From Parachlorella kessleri (taxonomy: Eukaryota; Chlorophyta; Trebouxiophyceae; Chlorellales; Chlorellaceae): DNA of 16,234 bases. Both the position numbers and the translations under genes were made by a program. Positions 1 through 11,800 of this stretch are shown here, one piece after another. Position 1 is the first letter of the stretch. The number at the start of each line of letters is the position of its first letter. The notes under the pieces are model-generated. The model was given only the letters and a program-made list of their open reading frames with translations, was not told where the DNA came from and did no database searches. The stretch spans positions 1-16,234 of the forward strand of contig BBXU01002104.1 of NCBI GenBank assembly GCA_001598975.1. The letters are read 5' to 3'.

Positions 1-17
1 ACCCACGGACGTACAGA

Positions 18-51
18 CCCCCCCCCCCCCCCACCCCACACACACACGCGC
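18..51. repeat. Poly-C run followed by CA repeat (intronic simple repeat)
   Basis: Fifteen consecutive C (18-32) are followed by ACCCC and an alternating CA/CG tract. In the importin transcript this reads as (GT)n then a long G run. It lies inside the intron at the left edge of the window and has no coding signal. Confidence 0.9.
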
Positions 52-98
52 ATACCACTTCGGGAGACTTGCGCCGCCTGCAACACAGGCTAGCTTAC

Positions 99-3000
99 CT
101 GCTCAACGTATGGGTAGAAACCCTCTTTCAGCTCGTCTGCATAGCAGCAGATCATGGAGCAAGCCGTGGCCTTCTCCTCGAGCACGCTCGTGCGCAGGCT
201 GATCTTGCGGTCGCCGATGATGTAGGTTTCAACCTGCCAGGCAAAGCGCCGGTGACTGTCTTCTCCACAGAACAGTGTGAACTTTTAGACCAACTCCCGA
301 GCTAGGGAGCCAGGCTACTTCCCCAAACAAGCAGCGCCACACTGAGCCAGGCCGAGCCACATGGCTCCCTAGCATGCTGACCTGCACACCCCAGCTGCGC
401 TACCAGCCTAAGGGCTGTGCAGCAAGCCTGTCCACAACCTCCCAAGCCTCGCCCTGTCATTCAGTGCCCCCAAACACACTTGGCACCTCCACAGGTCAGC
501 AGCCCAGCCCACAGCAATAGGAAGAACTTATGTACCATGACAGGAGGAAAGGTTCATTCCTCCTTTAAATCTCCAGGCCACTTGCATGCCACTGCACCTA
601 TCCGTGCTTCCTGTAGCAGTCCGGGCCCTACTAAATACGGGTTCTCGCATGTATTTCACACCAACACTAGGTTTGGACTGTGAGGACGCTTACCTCGCCA
701 TCGCCGGCGCCATCCTCGTCATCCGACTCAGCCTCCCCAACAGTTACATCCGGCTGCAGCTTGGCGGAGTGCAGCAGTGGCGGCATGACAACCTCCAGGT
801 AAGGCAGGAACTCGTCACCAAGCGCCTTGCAGATGCGCGCGCCAGCCTGCATGGCGCACATGGCGCATTGTGTCGAGCTTCGCTTGACTGGCCTAGCTCC
901 TACCGGCGCTCTAGCTACAGAGCATGTCCGACAAGCCCAGGAACGCCAAGCTTATGCTGCCCAGATACTTGTCCATGCCGCTGGATGTCCCTGACAAGCT
1001 GAAGGGCTGCTTTAGACACCCCCATGGTTCTCCCTCCCACTGCAGGTGCCCCAGCCCATGCCATCCGGCCCCTCCGCTTCACTAGCGGAGGCAGGCCCCT
1101 GACACTGACTGGTTCCAGCCTGCGAGCAAGGCCTGACCTGGAGCATATATGATGTAAGAGGGTCGTCTGGGTCAAGGTTGGCCTGCTGCACATGCCGCAT
1201 ATACTGCATCACCTCATGGGCGTCAGCCCTGCGCAAGCAAAGTAAGAAAGACCGTTAGGAATCACAAAGTCCTGTTCTCCCCTGGGCAAGGGTCATCATT
1301 GCGGGGCTTGCCACCATCCTCATTGATACCAAGTGGCAGGCCTAACACGATAAAGCCATGTCATAGTAAAACAGCGTAGCAATGAAATAAATCGCAGCCA
1401 AGAGGCCGGCCGAAACCCCACTGCCAGTCAATTTCTCTTCCACAGCACCTCGAGAAGAGCTAGCCACCCATGCGCGCAGGTTTTATTGCAAACACACGCG
1501 CATGCACAACTGGTGTTAGCACCCAGCCAGCCACCGCCTCCCTCCAACCTGAACTGATCCTTGCCGACCGCCATGCCCACCAAGCTGACGCATTCCAGCG
1601 CCTTGGCACGCAGCAGTGCCTGCGGTTTTTGCTGCAAGCGGCAGGCAACAGCAGTCTTTATGACTATTAAGGGTAGCTGCACACAACCATAGCCATCCAT
1701 CTGTAATTGCAAGCGTCTCAAGCCGCAACAACAGGTGGCGCTATGCAGTGCACACACTCGACAGATGCAAAGCTTAAGAGCACAACTGGCAGGGAAGCAA
1801 CACACTCACATTGGCTGCCAGCAGGATGGCCTTAAGCTGCGGCATGACGCTGCCGTAATACTTGGCAAAGTAATCCTGGGAGCAGTCTGCCACGGAGGCA
1901 AGTGCCGTGAGTGCGCCCTCCTGGAAGAACCCATCAGAGCATGCCTGTTTCTATCTCATAATCTCAGCAGCGCAAGCAGAGTGCTGCAGGCCCACTTTTG
2001 ACAGAAGTCTGCAGAGTAGAGTACAGCACGCTGTATGCCATCAACCCCGCTAAATGCTTGCCATTCAGGAACTAGATCTGTGAAAGGGTCTATGATGCGC
2101 TGGCGAGAATGTGTGCCACCAAGGACTGCTCACAGGCACATAATTGCCTGGAACGCGGCTGCCCCAGGGGCAAGACCACGCAAGGTTGCCCCTAGTGTTG
2201 CTGGGTGCGAAAGCGTTCGCCCGGGCGCAAGCTGGGCCGCGAGGCACGCCGATAAGCCCAGCTGGAAGCACACCCCACAATGCCAGCTTTGACCGCCGAA
2301 GCGCACCCGTCTGGCAGCGCTTCTTGAAGCCACCTGGGCTTTATTGAACGGCACAACTACCGAATGTAGCCACACAACCGCAAAAGAGAGCTTCTGCAAA
2401 CAGAGTTTACACGGCAGACGGAGGCAAGTGCTGCATCACCCCAGCCCCGCCTCACGTCACTGAACGCCCACCAGCCCGCCCGGCTGCCCGCCCACCTGCA
2501 CATTGCGCTTGTTGGCCTGGAGCAGCACTAGCAGCTTGCCGATGAGCGTGTCCAGGTAGGGTGCCACCACATCCTGGTCGCAGTTCTCCGCAAAGTTGAC
2601 CACAGCAGCGCAGGCGTGGGCCTGCGAGGGGGTGGGGGTGGTGCTTAGCATTATTGACTCAACTGCACCAGCCGATGATTGTCCACCAGGGGGCCACAAC
2701 ATCCTGTTTGCACTTGACCCGCAAGGCTCATAACAGCGGGCAAGGCGTGGGCAGAAGGATCGCAATGCGAGTAGTGCGTCACACACCCCCTGGAACGGAG
2801 GCCTTATCAACCAACAGCTGTCCTTCATCCAACAGCGAGTCTCTGCTGGCGAGCACCCATTGCAATGAGGCCTCAAACCCTCACCGCCGCAATGACATTA
2901 TTGCAGTAACACTAACCCCACCCTGCCAAAATAGTAGGACCACGGCTGCAAGCATCTTTATACGACGCTGCAGGCTACCTAGCACAGTGCTCAATAACAA

Positions 3001-6000
3001 GGTCCGCTCTGGCTGCCACAATCGTGCCTCATGCAAAACTCTGACAGGGAAACACAGCAGCAGCAGCCACACAACAGCTGCCCATGCCAGGCACCTGCAC
3101 TTGTGGGTCTGCTGCATCAGCCTCCAAGTAACGCAGCACCAAAAACACACAGAAACCACATAACAAGAAATACAACATGAACCGCCCTCCCAGCAGTACT
3201 TTCCCCCACCTGCACGCGTGGGTTCGCCGCGTCCTCCATAAGATGCAGCAGCAGCGGCAGGATCGTGGCATGCTGCTCTTCCTGAAGATCCGGGCCCAGG
3301 TCTGTGCACATCTGGCCAAGCGCCTGGCATGACGCCCAACGCACGCGTGGGTGCTTGTCTGTCGCACCCTGCACGCACCGCCACTGCTATACAAGACATT
3401 CAGCGAAATAGCGTGGTGGCATGTGCTATGCCAAGAAGTATGTGCGAGGCGATATTGTGGACAGACTGCTGCCAAATGCACGCCTGCCCCCTTCCATTCA
3501 AAATGACATTCAAGATTTACAAAATTCAACAAGATGTGTCAGTCACCTCCTGCCAAGTATGCATCCCACATCATACGATAGGTCGCCGACAGCTTACCTT
3601 GACACACAGCTGCACCAGGCCCCCCGCATGGTTGACCATGACCTTCTGGCAGCCCTCTGCAATCTGCGACAGGCAGATCAGCGCCGCGTGCCGCTGCCGC
3701 CAATCCGCCTGCTCCAGCAGCTTGGGGAGCGCGTCGGCTGCAGGAAGAAAGCACGGGAGGCGGCGGCTGTGTAAGACAGGATCCTGCTCACGCCCAGTTC
3801 CAGGTGAGCACTACCAACGGCTCTCCGTCGGTCCGATGACCACCTTGCCAGCTCCGCACGCCAAGCCTCCTTGGCATGCCTCGCCCAAAAACTGGTCGTC
3901 AACATGCCTGCTTATGTCCCTGTGCCTGCACCTGCCTGGGCACCACTATCCACAGGCCAGAGCGAACCTGTCCAAGCAGTCCAAGTGCCCATACACGATT
4001 TGCAGCTGCTGACCTGCCAAGGGGACGAGCGTCTTGCCGCCCAGCGCCAGCGCAATACGATCTAGGCACTCCTGGCCAAACTCATAGAGCTCGCCCTCGC
4101 CAGCGTCCTCCTCCTTCTCATCCTCGGCGGCATACCAGTCCGGGTCGTCCTGCAAGTAATGAGAGACGCCGGGGCTCGCCAAAAAACTGTGATGTTTGCA
4201 GTGAATCCAGCTTCCAGCGGACCTCACAGCCGCCAGTTCCACATCCACTCGCTTGCAGAATACCCAAACGAAGCCTTGTTTCCACCAGCGCTGACAAGCA
4301 CTCAAGTCCAACAGACGACCTTGACCCGCGGTGCAGTCATGCCATACAGCCATTTATGTAACCCCAGACCATCACGCCCTGCAAAACCACCAGTTCAGTC
4401 AGGAACCCCATACACATGTTGGCGTACCGCTCAGGTGCGCACAGTCCCTTTCAACGCACCTCCAAGTCTAGCAGGAAAGCTAGCAGGCACTTGAACAGGC
4501 GGTCCAGGAACTGCGGCAGCTTGCGCATCATGCCCGGTGCCTTCTCCCGCGCCTCACACAGAGTCACCACCAGCTCCACAGCCAACTGGCGGGAACCACT
4601 CTCTAGAGTGGATGCCTCCGCTACCTGCGCATAGAGCACACTGATCTTCCTCGCATGAGAGATGTGATGATGCTCCTCAGGGCAAACGTACTCACCGGCG
4701 GCAACACAGCATCTGGGACGCCTGTGACACCAACTGCACTGTACAGCTCTTAGTCAGGAGGGTTCTCTTTGCAACACAACAAATACTGGCTGTAGATAAA
4801 ATACCCGAACCAAGAGCCCCTTCAGGTCCCGGCCTTGCCTGCAGCATCGCGTCCACCACATCCACCAGCTGCTTCCGCAAAAACCGCGGGTGCTCCCCTG
4901 CCACCTCAATCAGCATCTCCAGCGCCTCCTGTAAAGCAAATGCAGTCACGCCTCGACATTGCACCCAACCTTCAGCCATGCACCAAGTATCTGCACGTCT
5001 GGCAATACAGAGCAACACCGGAGACACATGTGCAGAACACATTGATCACAGGGAGGCTTGCACCAGCCTTGAGCACTTGTGAGGTACCAGCATCATGCAT
5101 CTCTCTGCAGTATACGCCTTCAAGAGCTGCTCGAACTGGAGTGCTGCTCTTCCTCTCACCTGGCCTGCCAATGTATTGCCCGACATGAGCGCTTTGCCAA
5201 TTAGGCGCAGCAGCTGCGGCAGCATGACCTGGAATTGGTCGCGGTCGGAGGCAGACTCCAGGGCCTGTGTGCGGGCAGCATACGGCAACGAACATGCTAG
5301 GTTGAGAAGACTGGCTGGCAGCCCTCTCGCATTTCAGACAATATATAGCCCTATTTCAAATAAGCACCTCCTTCAGCACCAGGCACCTAAGGTACGGATA
5401 CTCTCCCAAATGCCTACTCCATGTGCTCGCTGCCATGTGTGCTGTCCAAAATAAATATCTGCCGGGACGCCTGCTCCCAGTTGCCCGCTGCCACGCGTGC
5501 CAATCATCCGTATAACCATTTAAGGCCTAATCCAGCCAGACGCCAAACCTCAGACGGCATCATTCTGGCCCTATCAGCGCAAGGCGCGCTTGACCACCTG
5601 CCCATCGCTCCTGTCGCCCCACCTGGATGAAGTTGCATGTAGCCTTCATGGCTGCCAGCTGCACGTCCATGCTGTCATGGTTCAGGCAGGTCTGCACATG
5701 AAGGCGCAGCACAATCCTCATGATGGCAGAACTGCATCGCATCACCCTCGCGCCAAGCAAGGCGCCTCACTCAACCACGCAGCCAAACACACTGGCCTTT
5801 TGGTATACAATAACCCACAGCAGCCGTGCGAAATCCCCGCAGCTTGCATCGTCGCACGTGGTACGTCACACTAATCATCCAGGTGACCCTGGCCTAGCAA
5901 CCGCCTAAACTGTATGCCATGCCACACTTCCCGGCATGCAATTACGCCTAGACATCACTTGTTAATATCTCCTGGTGCACAGTGAAGGAGATGTAACTGA

Positions 6001-7380
6001 CAGCAGGGTGGTTGGGGTCCCGCATGCATGAGCTAGAGAGCACAATATGTAAAGAGCAAATCAACCAGTCCATCTAGTCAGCCAGCCAGTCGGAGCCAAC
6101 TAGATTCCCATCCCTCAGATCACCACCCTCCCTGCTCCACACCTGCAGGAGCGTGTGAATGGTGCCCATATACTGCGCCAGCACGCCCATGACATACACG
6201 GCAAGCTGCGCAAACAGCAGCAGCGCAGACTCCATGAGTCGCTCCTGGCCTGCAGGGGCCAGCATGACTAGACCATTCTGGCCGGGGTGCAAATGCCTTG
6301 AGGCCTGCTGGCAAGGCTCTGTGCGAGCCCCTCCCCGCTGCTTCATCCTCCACCTGGCCCTCACGAGCTGAAAGTCAGGGCTGGCATCTGTCACTGCTGA
6401 TGTAGCCCTCACATGACGCCCCAAGTTCGAAGCTATCTACGGAGGAGAGTCTGGGCATTCTCTGTGACGTCACCGTACTTGCTGCACTGCTTTGCCCTCC
6501 CGCCTGCCTCCTGCTGCCTTACCTGACTGCACGCACTGGAAAACGAAAGGCAGCAGCTGGTCCCACCCCTTGCCAGACTTCTCGTCCAAGACTCCAGCAG
6601 CCAGCTCCGAGACACAATCGCACACCTGGACATAGCCACGCAGCACCAAGCCATCAGACCCTGGCAATACGTATTCATCCACCATCCTGACCTGGCCCAC
6701 AACTGGAAAGTGTCTTGGTGACCCCGCTTGGGTCGGATCCCTGCGCCGGCTGCCTGCCTTCTGCTACCATTTGCCGTTCCCATTCCGCAGCAGTCGCACC
6801 TTCTTTGTTACAGGGCGCAGCTGCTCTTCCTTGATGCAATTCAGCATCTCCGCCTTCACAACCTCCTGCAGCAATCCCAGCCAGCATAGTAACGACTGGT
6901 CCAGCAGCGCCAATCCCACATCAGTAACAGCAGGCACAATACTTCCAGAGTGGAGGTGCCAGGCCGGCGTGGCCGTACCTTGGTGTTGTCTGAAAGGGAG
7001 GGCCAGAGTGAAGGGTCGTCCCTTGTGAGCACCTGCGCACACCCCACGGCACCGGTGGCCGTTGCTGAGGCATTGTTGAGCTCTATCCCAGGTCTAATAT
7101 CAAGCACCACTGACAATACATGTGTAGAGATACAGGGGGACACGAGGGCCGTACACACCTTGCGCAGCATCACAGCACAGAGCGACCTGGACTGCAGGTC
7201 TGTGGAGTGGCGCAGACTCCTTATGAGCTGGCTGGCGCATGCATCAGGAGCTGCTTTCTTAAATTCGCCAAATATGTTCTCTGCGTGAGAGCGCTGCTCA
7301 TTCTGGGCAGACATGAGCATCTGCAAGAGCGCCTCAAAGGCAGCTGAATCGCCTGACGCCAACAGCTGAAGCTCCGCCAT
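99..7380 (-). CDS. IPO5: Importin-5-type nuclear import receptor (karyopherin beta-3), 5' part of gene
   Basis: Importin beta receptors of this class carry ribosomal proteins, histones and other cargo through the nuclear pore and release them when RanGTP binds; the fold is a solenoid of HEAT repeats. Joining 18 exons gives about 705 residues that follow plant and animal importin-5 colinearly. Recognisable landmarks are LLTRDD-like [13 protein letters not shown] after residue 74, [11 protein letters not shown] near 312, DDPDWY at 328 followed by an acidic loop, HPRVRWAS at 425, ASVAD near 523, [21 protein letters not shown] to 578, [10 protein letters not shown] to 609, an acidic run [11 protein letters not shown] ending at 660, and [12 protein letters not shown] with [11 protein letters not shown] in the last exon. 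The ATG at 7380 is preceded two codons upstream by an in-frame TGA and begins with the family-typical N-terminal helix. Family members are about 1,100 residues, so about 400 C-terminal residues lie past the left edge. No frameshift or stop was seen. Confidence 0.96.
99..7380 (-). other. IPO5: Exon map of the importin gene (18 exons, minus strand)
   Basis: Exons in transcript order: 7380-7159, 7032-6979, 6865-6800, 6625-6523, 6249-6143, 5691-5623, 5264-5160, 4928-4839, 4624-4460, 4149-4014, 3737-3598, 3368-3210, 2621-2496, 1920-1810, 1631-1549, 1228-1138, 846-694, 233-99. All junctions keep phase and reproduce family alignment lengths without gaps. All introns are GT-AG except the one after 4839, which is GC-AG. 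Introns longer than 300 bases are 6142-5692, 5622-5265, 4459-4150, 3209-2622, 2495-1921, 1548-1229 and 693-234. I found no nested gene, tRNA or transposon in any of them. Bases 98-1 begin a further intron (donor GTAAGC), so the next exon is outside the window. Confidence 0.9.
4834..4841 (-). other. IPO5: GC-AG intron donor in importin gene
   Basis: The exon ending at 4839 (VDAMLQ) is followed on the minus strand by CAG|GCAAGG, the standard form of a GC splice donor. Splicing here joins MLQ directly to VAEAS, the same spacing as in plant homologues (MLQ-IAEA). The nearest downstream GT donor that could be used instead would insert about 12 residues not found in the family. Confidence 0.8.
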
Positions 7381-8163
7381 AGTTCAGTTGCAGGCTGTCC
7401 AACGCTCTCTGAGCCCTTCTTGAAGGCAAGCCAAAAAAATTGCTGCCGCCACCCCACCGACTTCAAAACGATCAACTTCCCTTCTCAGTGTCTAAGCCCA
7501 CTCATTACAGGTACTAGTATATGTGTGACGAATACCTACTTAAACAAGCCGTGGTGCAAGCCTGGGAACACTGGCCGCACAGAAAGTACTTCATGGTACA
7601 TCTTGTAAGGGTGAGTCAGTGCACTGCAGTGTGGCATCTTTATTCCGTCCTCCATTCCACAGCAATAGGCAGCGCGTTATTTCTCAACATAAGAGATAGG
7701 TGTTGCTGAAAGAGTTCGTGATCATTCGCATCATCTGTGGCGGTTGTGGAGTGAGGAGCGGTTGCCAAACTCAAGCAATATTGGGTTTGCTGAAATGGTT
7801 GAGCTTTCGGCAATGCCGACGGAGCCAGCAGGCGATCGCCCCAGAGTAGGGTTCCTTTGGAGGAGACTGTCGTTGGTGCCAGGTAGTGCGGACAGGTAAA
7901 TGGCTGGCCACACGCAGTGGTGGCAAGTAGTGCGAACAGAGGGACGAATTGTTCTGACAGGGCTGGATGCAAGTGCCCCGTGGGCTCTGGGTCTTACGCT
8001 CAAGGCAGTGAATATTGGAGGGCAAGGGGTGTTTGAACACGGGGCAAACGTTCAAGCAGTATGCAGCTGGGCGCTTGACAGTCACCGTGAGTGGCTCTGC
8101 GCTCTGAATCCTCCAATGGGCGACAGTAGGTAAGTTCACCATGGGAGTGCTGCCAGGCCCCTG

Positions 8164-8168
8164 TTACA
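8164..8168 (-). terminator. Alternative TGTAA polyadenylation signal for the KCS gene
   Basis: This is a second minus-strand TGTAA about 50 bases beyond the one at 8221-8217. The two close copies fit alternative cleavage sites for the same transcript. There is no transcript evidence to choose between them. Confidence 0.35.
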
Positions 8169-8216
8169 CAAAAGGTGCCAGGCACTACCAGCTTGAAAAA
8201 CCACGTCAGACATGCC

Positions 8217-8221
8217 TTACA
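8217..8221 (-). terminator. Candidate TGTAA polyadenylation signal for the KCS gene
   Basis: The plus strand reads TTACA, so the minus-strand transcript carries TGTAA, the usual poly(A) element of chlorophyte green algae. It is the first one I noticed downstream of the KCS stop and implies a 3' UTR of about 600 bases, an ordinary length for such algae. A second TGTAA follows at 8168-8164 and could be used instead. The motif is short and can arise by chance. Confidence 0.4.
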
Positions 8222-8826
8222 GGAGACAGTGTTTCACACCTGGCAGGCAACAGCGGCCTGTGCACACAGTTGCCATCCGGGCCAACAGTAACAAACACCA
8301 TGGGAGCGAAGGGCGAGACAAAACAACTGCATAGATAAGGCGTGAGGAGTAGGTAATTGCCGGCGAGAAACGCAAAGGGGGTTAATTAGGAATTGGCAAT
8401 GAAGAAGCCCACCCTGAAAGCCCAATGGCATCGGTCTGGTCCACCTGGGTGTAGAGCCATCAGCAGCTTGGAAGTCAAAACAAAATCCTGAAACCCAGAG
8501 GGCTTGATTATTGGGTTGTCTGCAAGTCCTGCCAGCACAGCTGCACCCCAAACTCTTGTCACCACAACAGCCCTGGCGCATGGTGTGGGGAGCACCCACA
8601 GCTAAGCACACGCATAGCGCAACAACAGCCCTCCTGGTACCTTTGTGTGAGGGGCCAGGGGCCGAGCTGGCATTACCCTGCCCCCAGCTATCGGCCGGCT
8701 ACCCCCCTTGACACTTTGCAGCAAGCCCTCAGCTGGCGGACCTGCCACCCGCAAGTTCTCATTTCCGCATGATGTTCTAGACATCAAGCTTGTCTCTGCC
8801 GGAGCCCGCAGCAGCCCCTGCAGTGC

Positions 8827-11800
8827 TCAGTTGCAATTTGCCGCCACCACCACCTTGCCGTTCCGCAGCACACGGCCATTGTTGGCGGCCTCGCTGCCCT
8901 CCTTGTCATTCTCCTTGTTGTTATCCTCCTGATGGCTGCTGCTGCCGCTGTCACCTCCGGCCTTGCTGCCGCTGGTGCTTGGCTCGTCCGCCTTCACGAC
9001 GACAGGCTCCTTTGCCGCCTTTGGCTTCTCGTCCTGCTTAGAAGGAAGACCTCCCAAGTAACAAGCCGAACTGCAAATCTCTCTCCTCAGCGCCAGAGAC
9101 TCAAGGATACACTTCTTTCATTGGACCGCTGGGCTTCTGAAAAGAACCACACACACTCGCGCACACACCCGTCCAGCAAGGCCGATGTCTCAACAACCCC
9201 GTCACTTACTGAAGAACACATGCCCCATCCTTGCCTGACCCAGCAGGTATCCACCACCATTCAACACATGGAAGCCTCACACCACAGTACCCGCCTCACC
9301 TTCTCCTTGCCCAGTGCGAGCAGCGTATCAAGCGCCTCGCTCTCGCGGCCCCTGATGTGGGCCCATGCGCCGTGCACCTGCTTGATGGGTCGCAGTGCGC
9401 GCCACACCGCGCTGTTGCACTTGAAGCCGCTGCCAAAGCCCACCTGGCAGGCGAGCAGCAGCATAAGCACGGTATTCTCAATGGGCGGGCGACTCAAGCA
9501 AGAAGGGCTGCAGTGACCCAAGCAGAGGCGCCAGGCTGACCTGCTGCCAACACCACCCCTGCGGCTAACGTATTGCCACGCCGCACCAGACTGGGCTTCG
9601 TTTCTATCATGGCAGGCAGGGTCTCAGGTTGATGAGCTGGTGTCACTCAACGCCAACCACTGCAGTCTAGTCATGCACCCAGATAGACTATTGCACCCCC
9701 AGCATCCGGTAAGCAGCCCATACTGACGACGAGCGAGGCCATGAAGACACAGGCAGTCATATCGGCTGCGGGCGCACCTGCCAGACGACGTCGCCCCTGC
9801 GGACCCCCTGCACGCTCTCAATGAAGCCAAAGCTGTACCACACAGTGCTGCTGGAGGTGTTGCCGTACCTGCAACCGGGCACGATGCATCAGCCAGCCTT
9901 CACGCATGTCACATAGCAAGTGAGAAACAGGCGGCCCACCATCGAGGGTATCTCTGGTTGGAAAGCGTAGGCCTGTCCTGCCCACCTGTGGATGCAGGCC
10001 TTCAAGTTGCAGCACAGTCACCCCTTTCCTGTTTCACTCCCCATGTATCCAAGCATCGGGCCACCCACATGATACAGACCTTCGCGTTGCGGCAGAACTG
10101 GCTGCAATGTCTCACACACACATGTCTACCAGGCTGCTCCCATGCCAATGCCTGCTCACCAGTACAGTGCATTTGCTGAGGGCGACATCTGCCTGGCAGA
10201 CAGGCCCAGCTGCTTGCTCAGGCCCTCAACCACACCGCGGCCTCCTGCACAAGGGGGGAACATCTTCCGTGATGATTCTACAAGTGTCCACTGCGCTGCT
10301 TATCCTGCCAGGATCATCACTGGAAAGCAGTCAACTACGCATGCCCCACCCTGAGCCTGAGACTGATGGGTGCACTGCGCAGGACTGACCGCAGCCAAGC
10401 AGCACGGCCAGCACGCTGGGCCGGCTGTCTTACCAGCATGCAGGCAGAAGTGGTTGAATGCCTGCTTGAAGTCCGGCACGTAGGCGGCAACACGCTTCCC
10501 GCCTGGCAGCTGCCGCGCAACCCAGTTCGCGGCAAAGGCGAGCTTCTCGCTCCAGGGCAAGACTAGAGGCCCTGTAATAGGAAGGGTTACAGATCACGAC
10601 TCAGGAGTAATGCCAATTAACAGAAAGACGAGGTTCCCACCTTCCAACCCCCGGGCCGCACTAAGCGGCCAGTGGCACAAGGGGGAGGCTACAAGCTGGT
10701 GCAAGGGTTACTAAGGGCGACACATGCCGGCTTCGCAAATCGATGGGAGCACAGGGGGCTATGGGTGAGGAGGGAGGGATTTCACAACTAGCCTGAGCGC
10801 CTTCACTCAATCGGTTCTAGAAAGTTGTAGGCAAGCAGTACAACGCTGAAGCCATGCCGGTCCATCCCTTTGGCAGACGGCCCTTCCATGACTCCAATAC
10901 AGTACACAGTACAGTGCAAGCATGCCGCCCCGCCAGCCGTCCACTGTCCCAAGCCGGGCAGCACACCCTCGCACCCTCCCTTACCTAGACGCGTCATGTT
11001 AGTCGTGAGGGCCTTGGCCGCCACCTTAACCAAATCCCGCGACAGCTCCACACCAATGTGGCCCTGGGCATCTGGCTTCTGGTACACACACCTGTAGGGC
11101 AAGGGGCCAGCTGGTCAGGCGTGGAAGGCAGGCAGGCTCTTTCTAACCCGGCTGCACAAGCTGCAGCTTCTGCACACTGGAGGCTCAGCTTGTGGCACAA
11201 TGCCATAGAGGAAAGGGTAAGTGATTCTATGTGGCTATCTGAGCCCCTGTGGTTGACGCCCAAACTTACTGGAAGGCCGTGTCGTCAGCCCCAAGGTGCA
11301 CCCGAACCACATGCTCTAATGAGTACTTGGCCCGTCGGCGCTCGCTGCGCTTATTGGTCAGCAGAATGGCGGCAGAGCCTGGAGCAGCAAAGGGCAGCAA
11401 TGGGGTGCAGGACGACCACCTAACGAGATGATTCTGGGCAGGCCGCCGACCACGACCGGCAACCAAGCATTCCAATTGTGGCCTAGGAACGACAGTGCCA
11501 TGATTGTTGACACGATCAAACTGATGGCTCCAGTAAACTGGCTGTACAGAGGCAGGTGCCACTGCTGCCAAGCTTCCTGCTCACCACACTGGACAAGGGT
11601 TGTGACCACGCGCAGTTCTCGCCGCATGCGTCCGCTGTGTGACTCACCCATGCGGAAGATGCAGTTGGGGATGAGCATGGAGCGGTCGTTGCCGCGGTAC
11701 CAGTTCTGGGTGATATTCTCGGTGCTCACCACCAGCGCATAGCCGCCGCTGCCCCTCTCCTGCAGCCATATTGCATTGGATTGCAGCCACCTCACATGAG

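Larger units (their letters stand above)
7381..8826. other. Intergenic region: KCS 3' UTR and importin 5' UTR/promoter
   Basis: About 1.45 kb separates the KCS stop codon from the importin start; both genes are on the minus strand. The part nearest 8826 should be KCS 3' untranslated sequence, with TGTAA polyadenylation candidates at 8221-8217 and 8168-8164. The part nearest 7381 must hold the importin 5' UTR and promoter. I saw no clear TATA box. Several open frames of 90-125 codons exist on the minus strand (for example 8142-7771, 7972-7640 and 8003-7731), but they overlap each other, resemble no family I know and have no splice-linked continuation. I do not call a gene here. Confidence 0.6.

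Noticed and set aside
2654..3163. 169-codon plus-strand open frame inside the 588-base importin intron
   Set aside because: It was considered as a nested gene, but it has no recognisable motif, no splice-linked partner and a random-looking composition.
3329..4012. 227-codon plus-strand open frame
   Set aside because: It lies antisense to importin exons (3598-3737 and part of 3210-3368) and two introns. The protein is Cys/His/Pro-rich with no family resemblance, and the minus strand explains the conservation.
8932..9516. 194-codon plus-strand open frame
   Set aside because: It is antisense to the last two KCS exons and their intron. It looks like a composition-driven shadow in GC-rich DNA.
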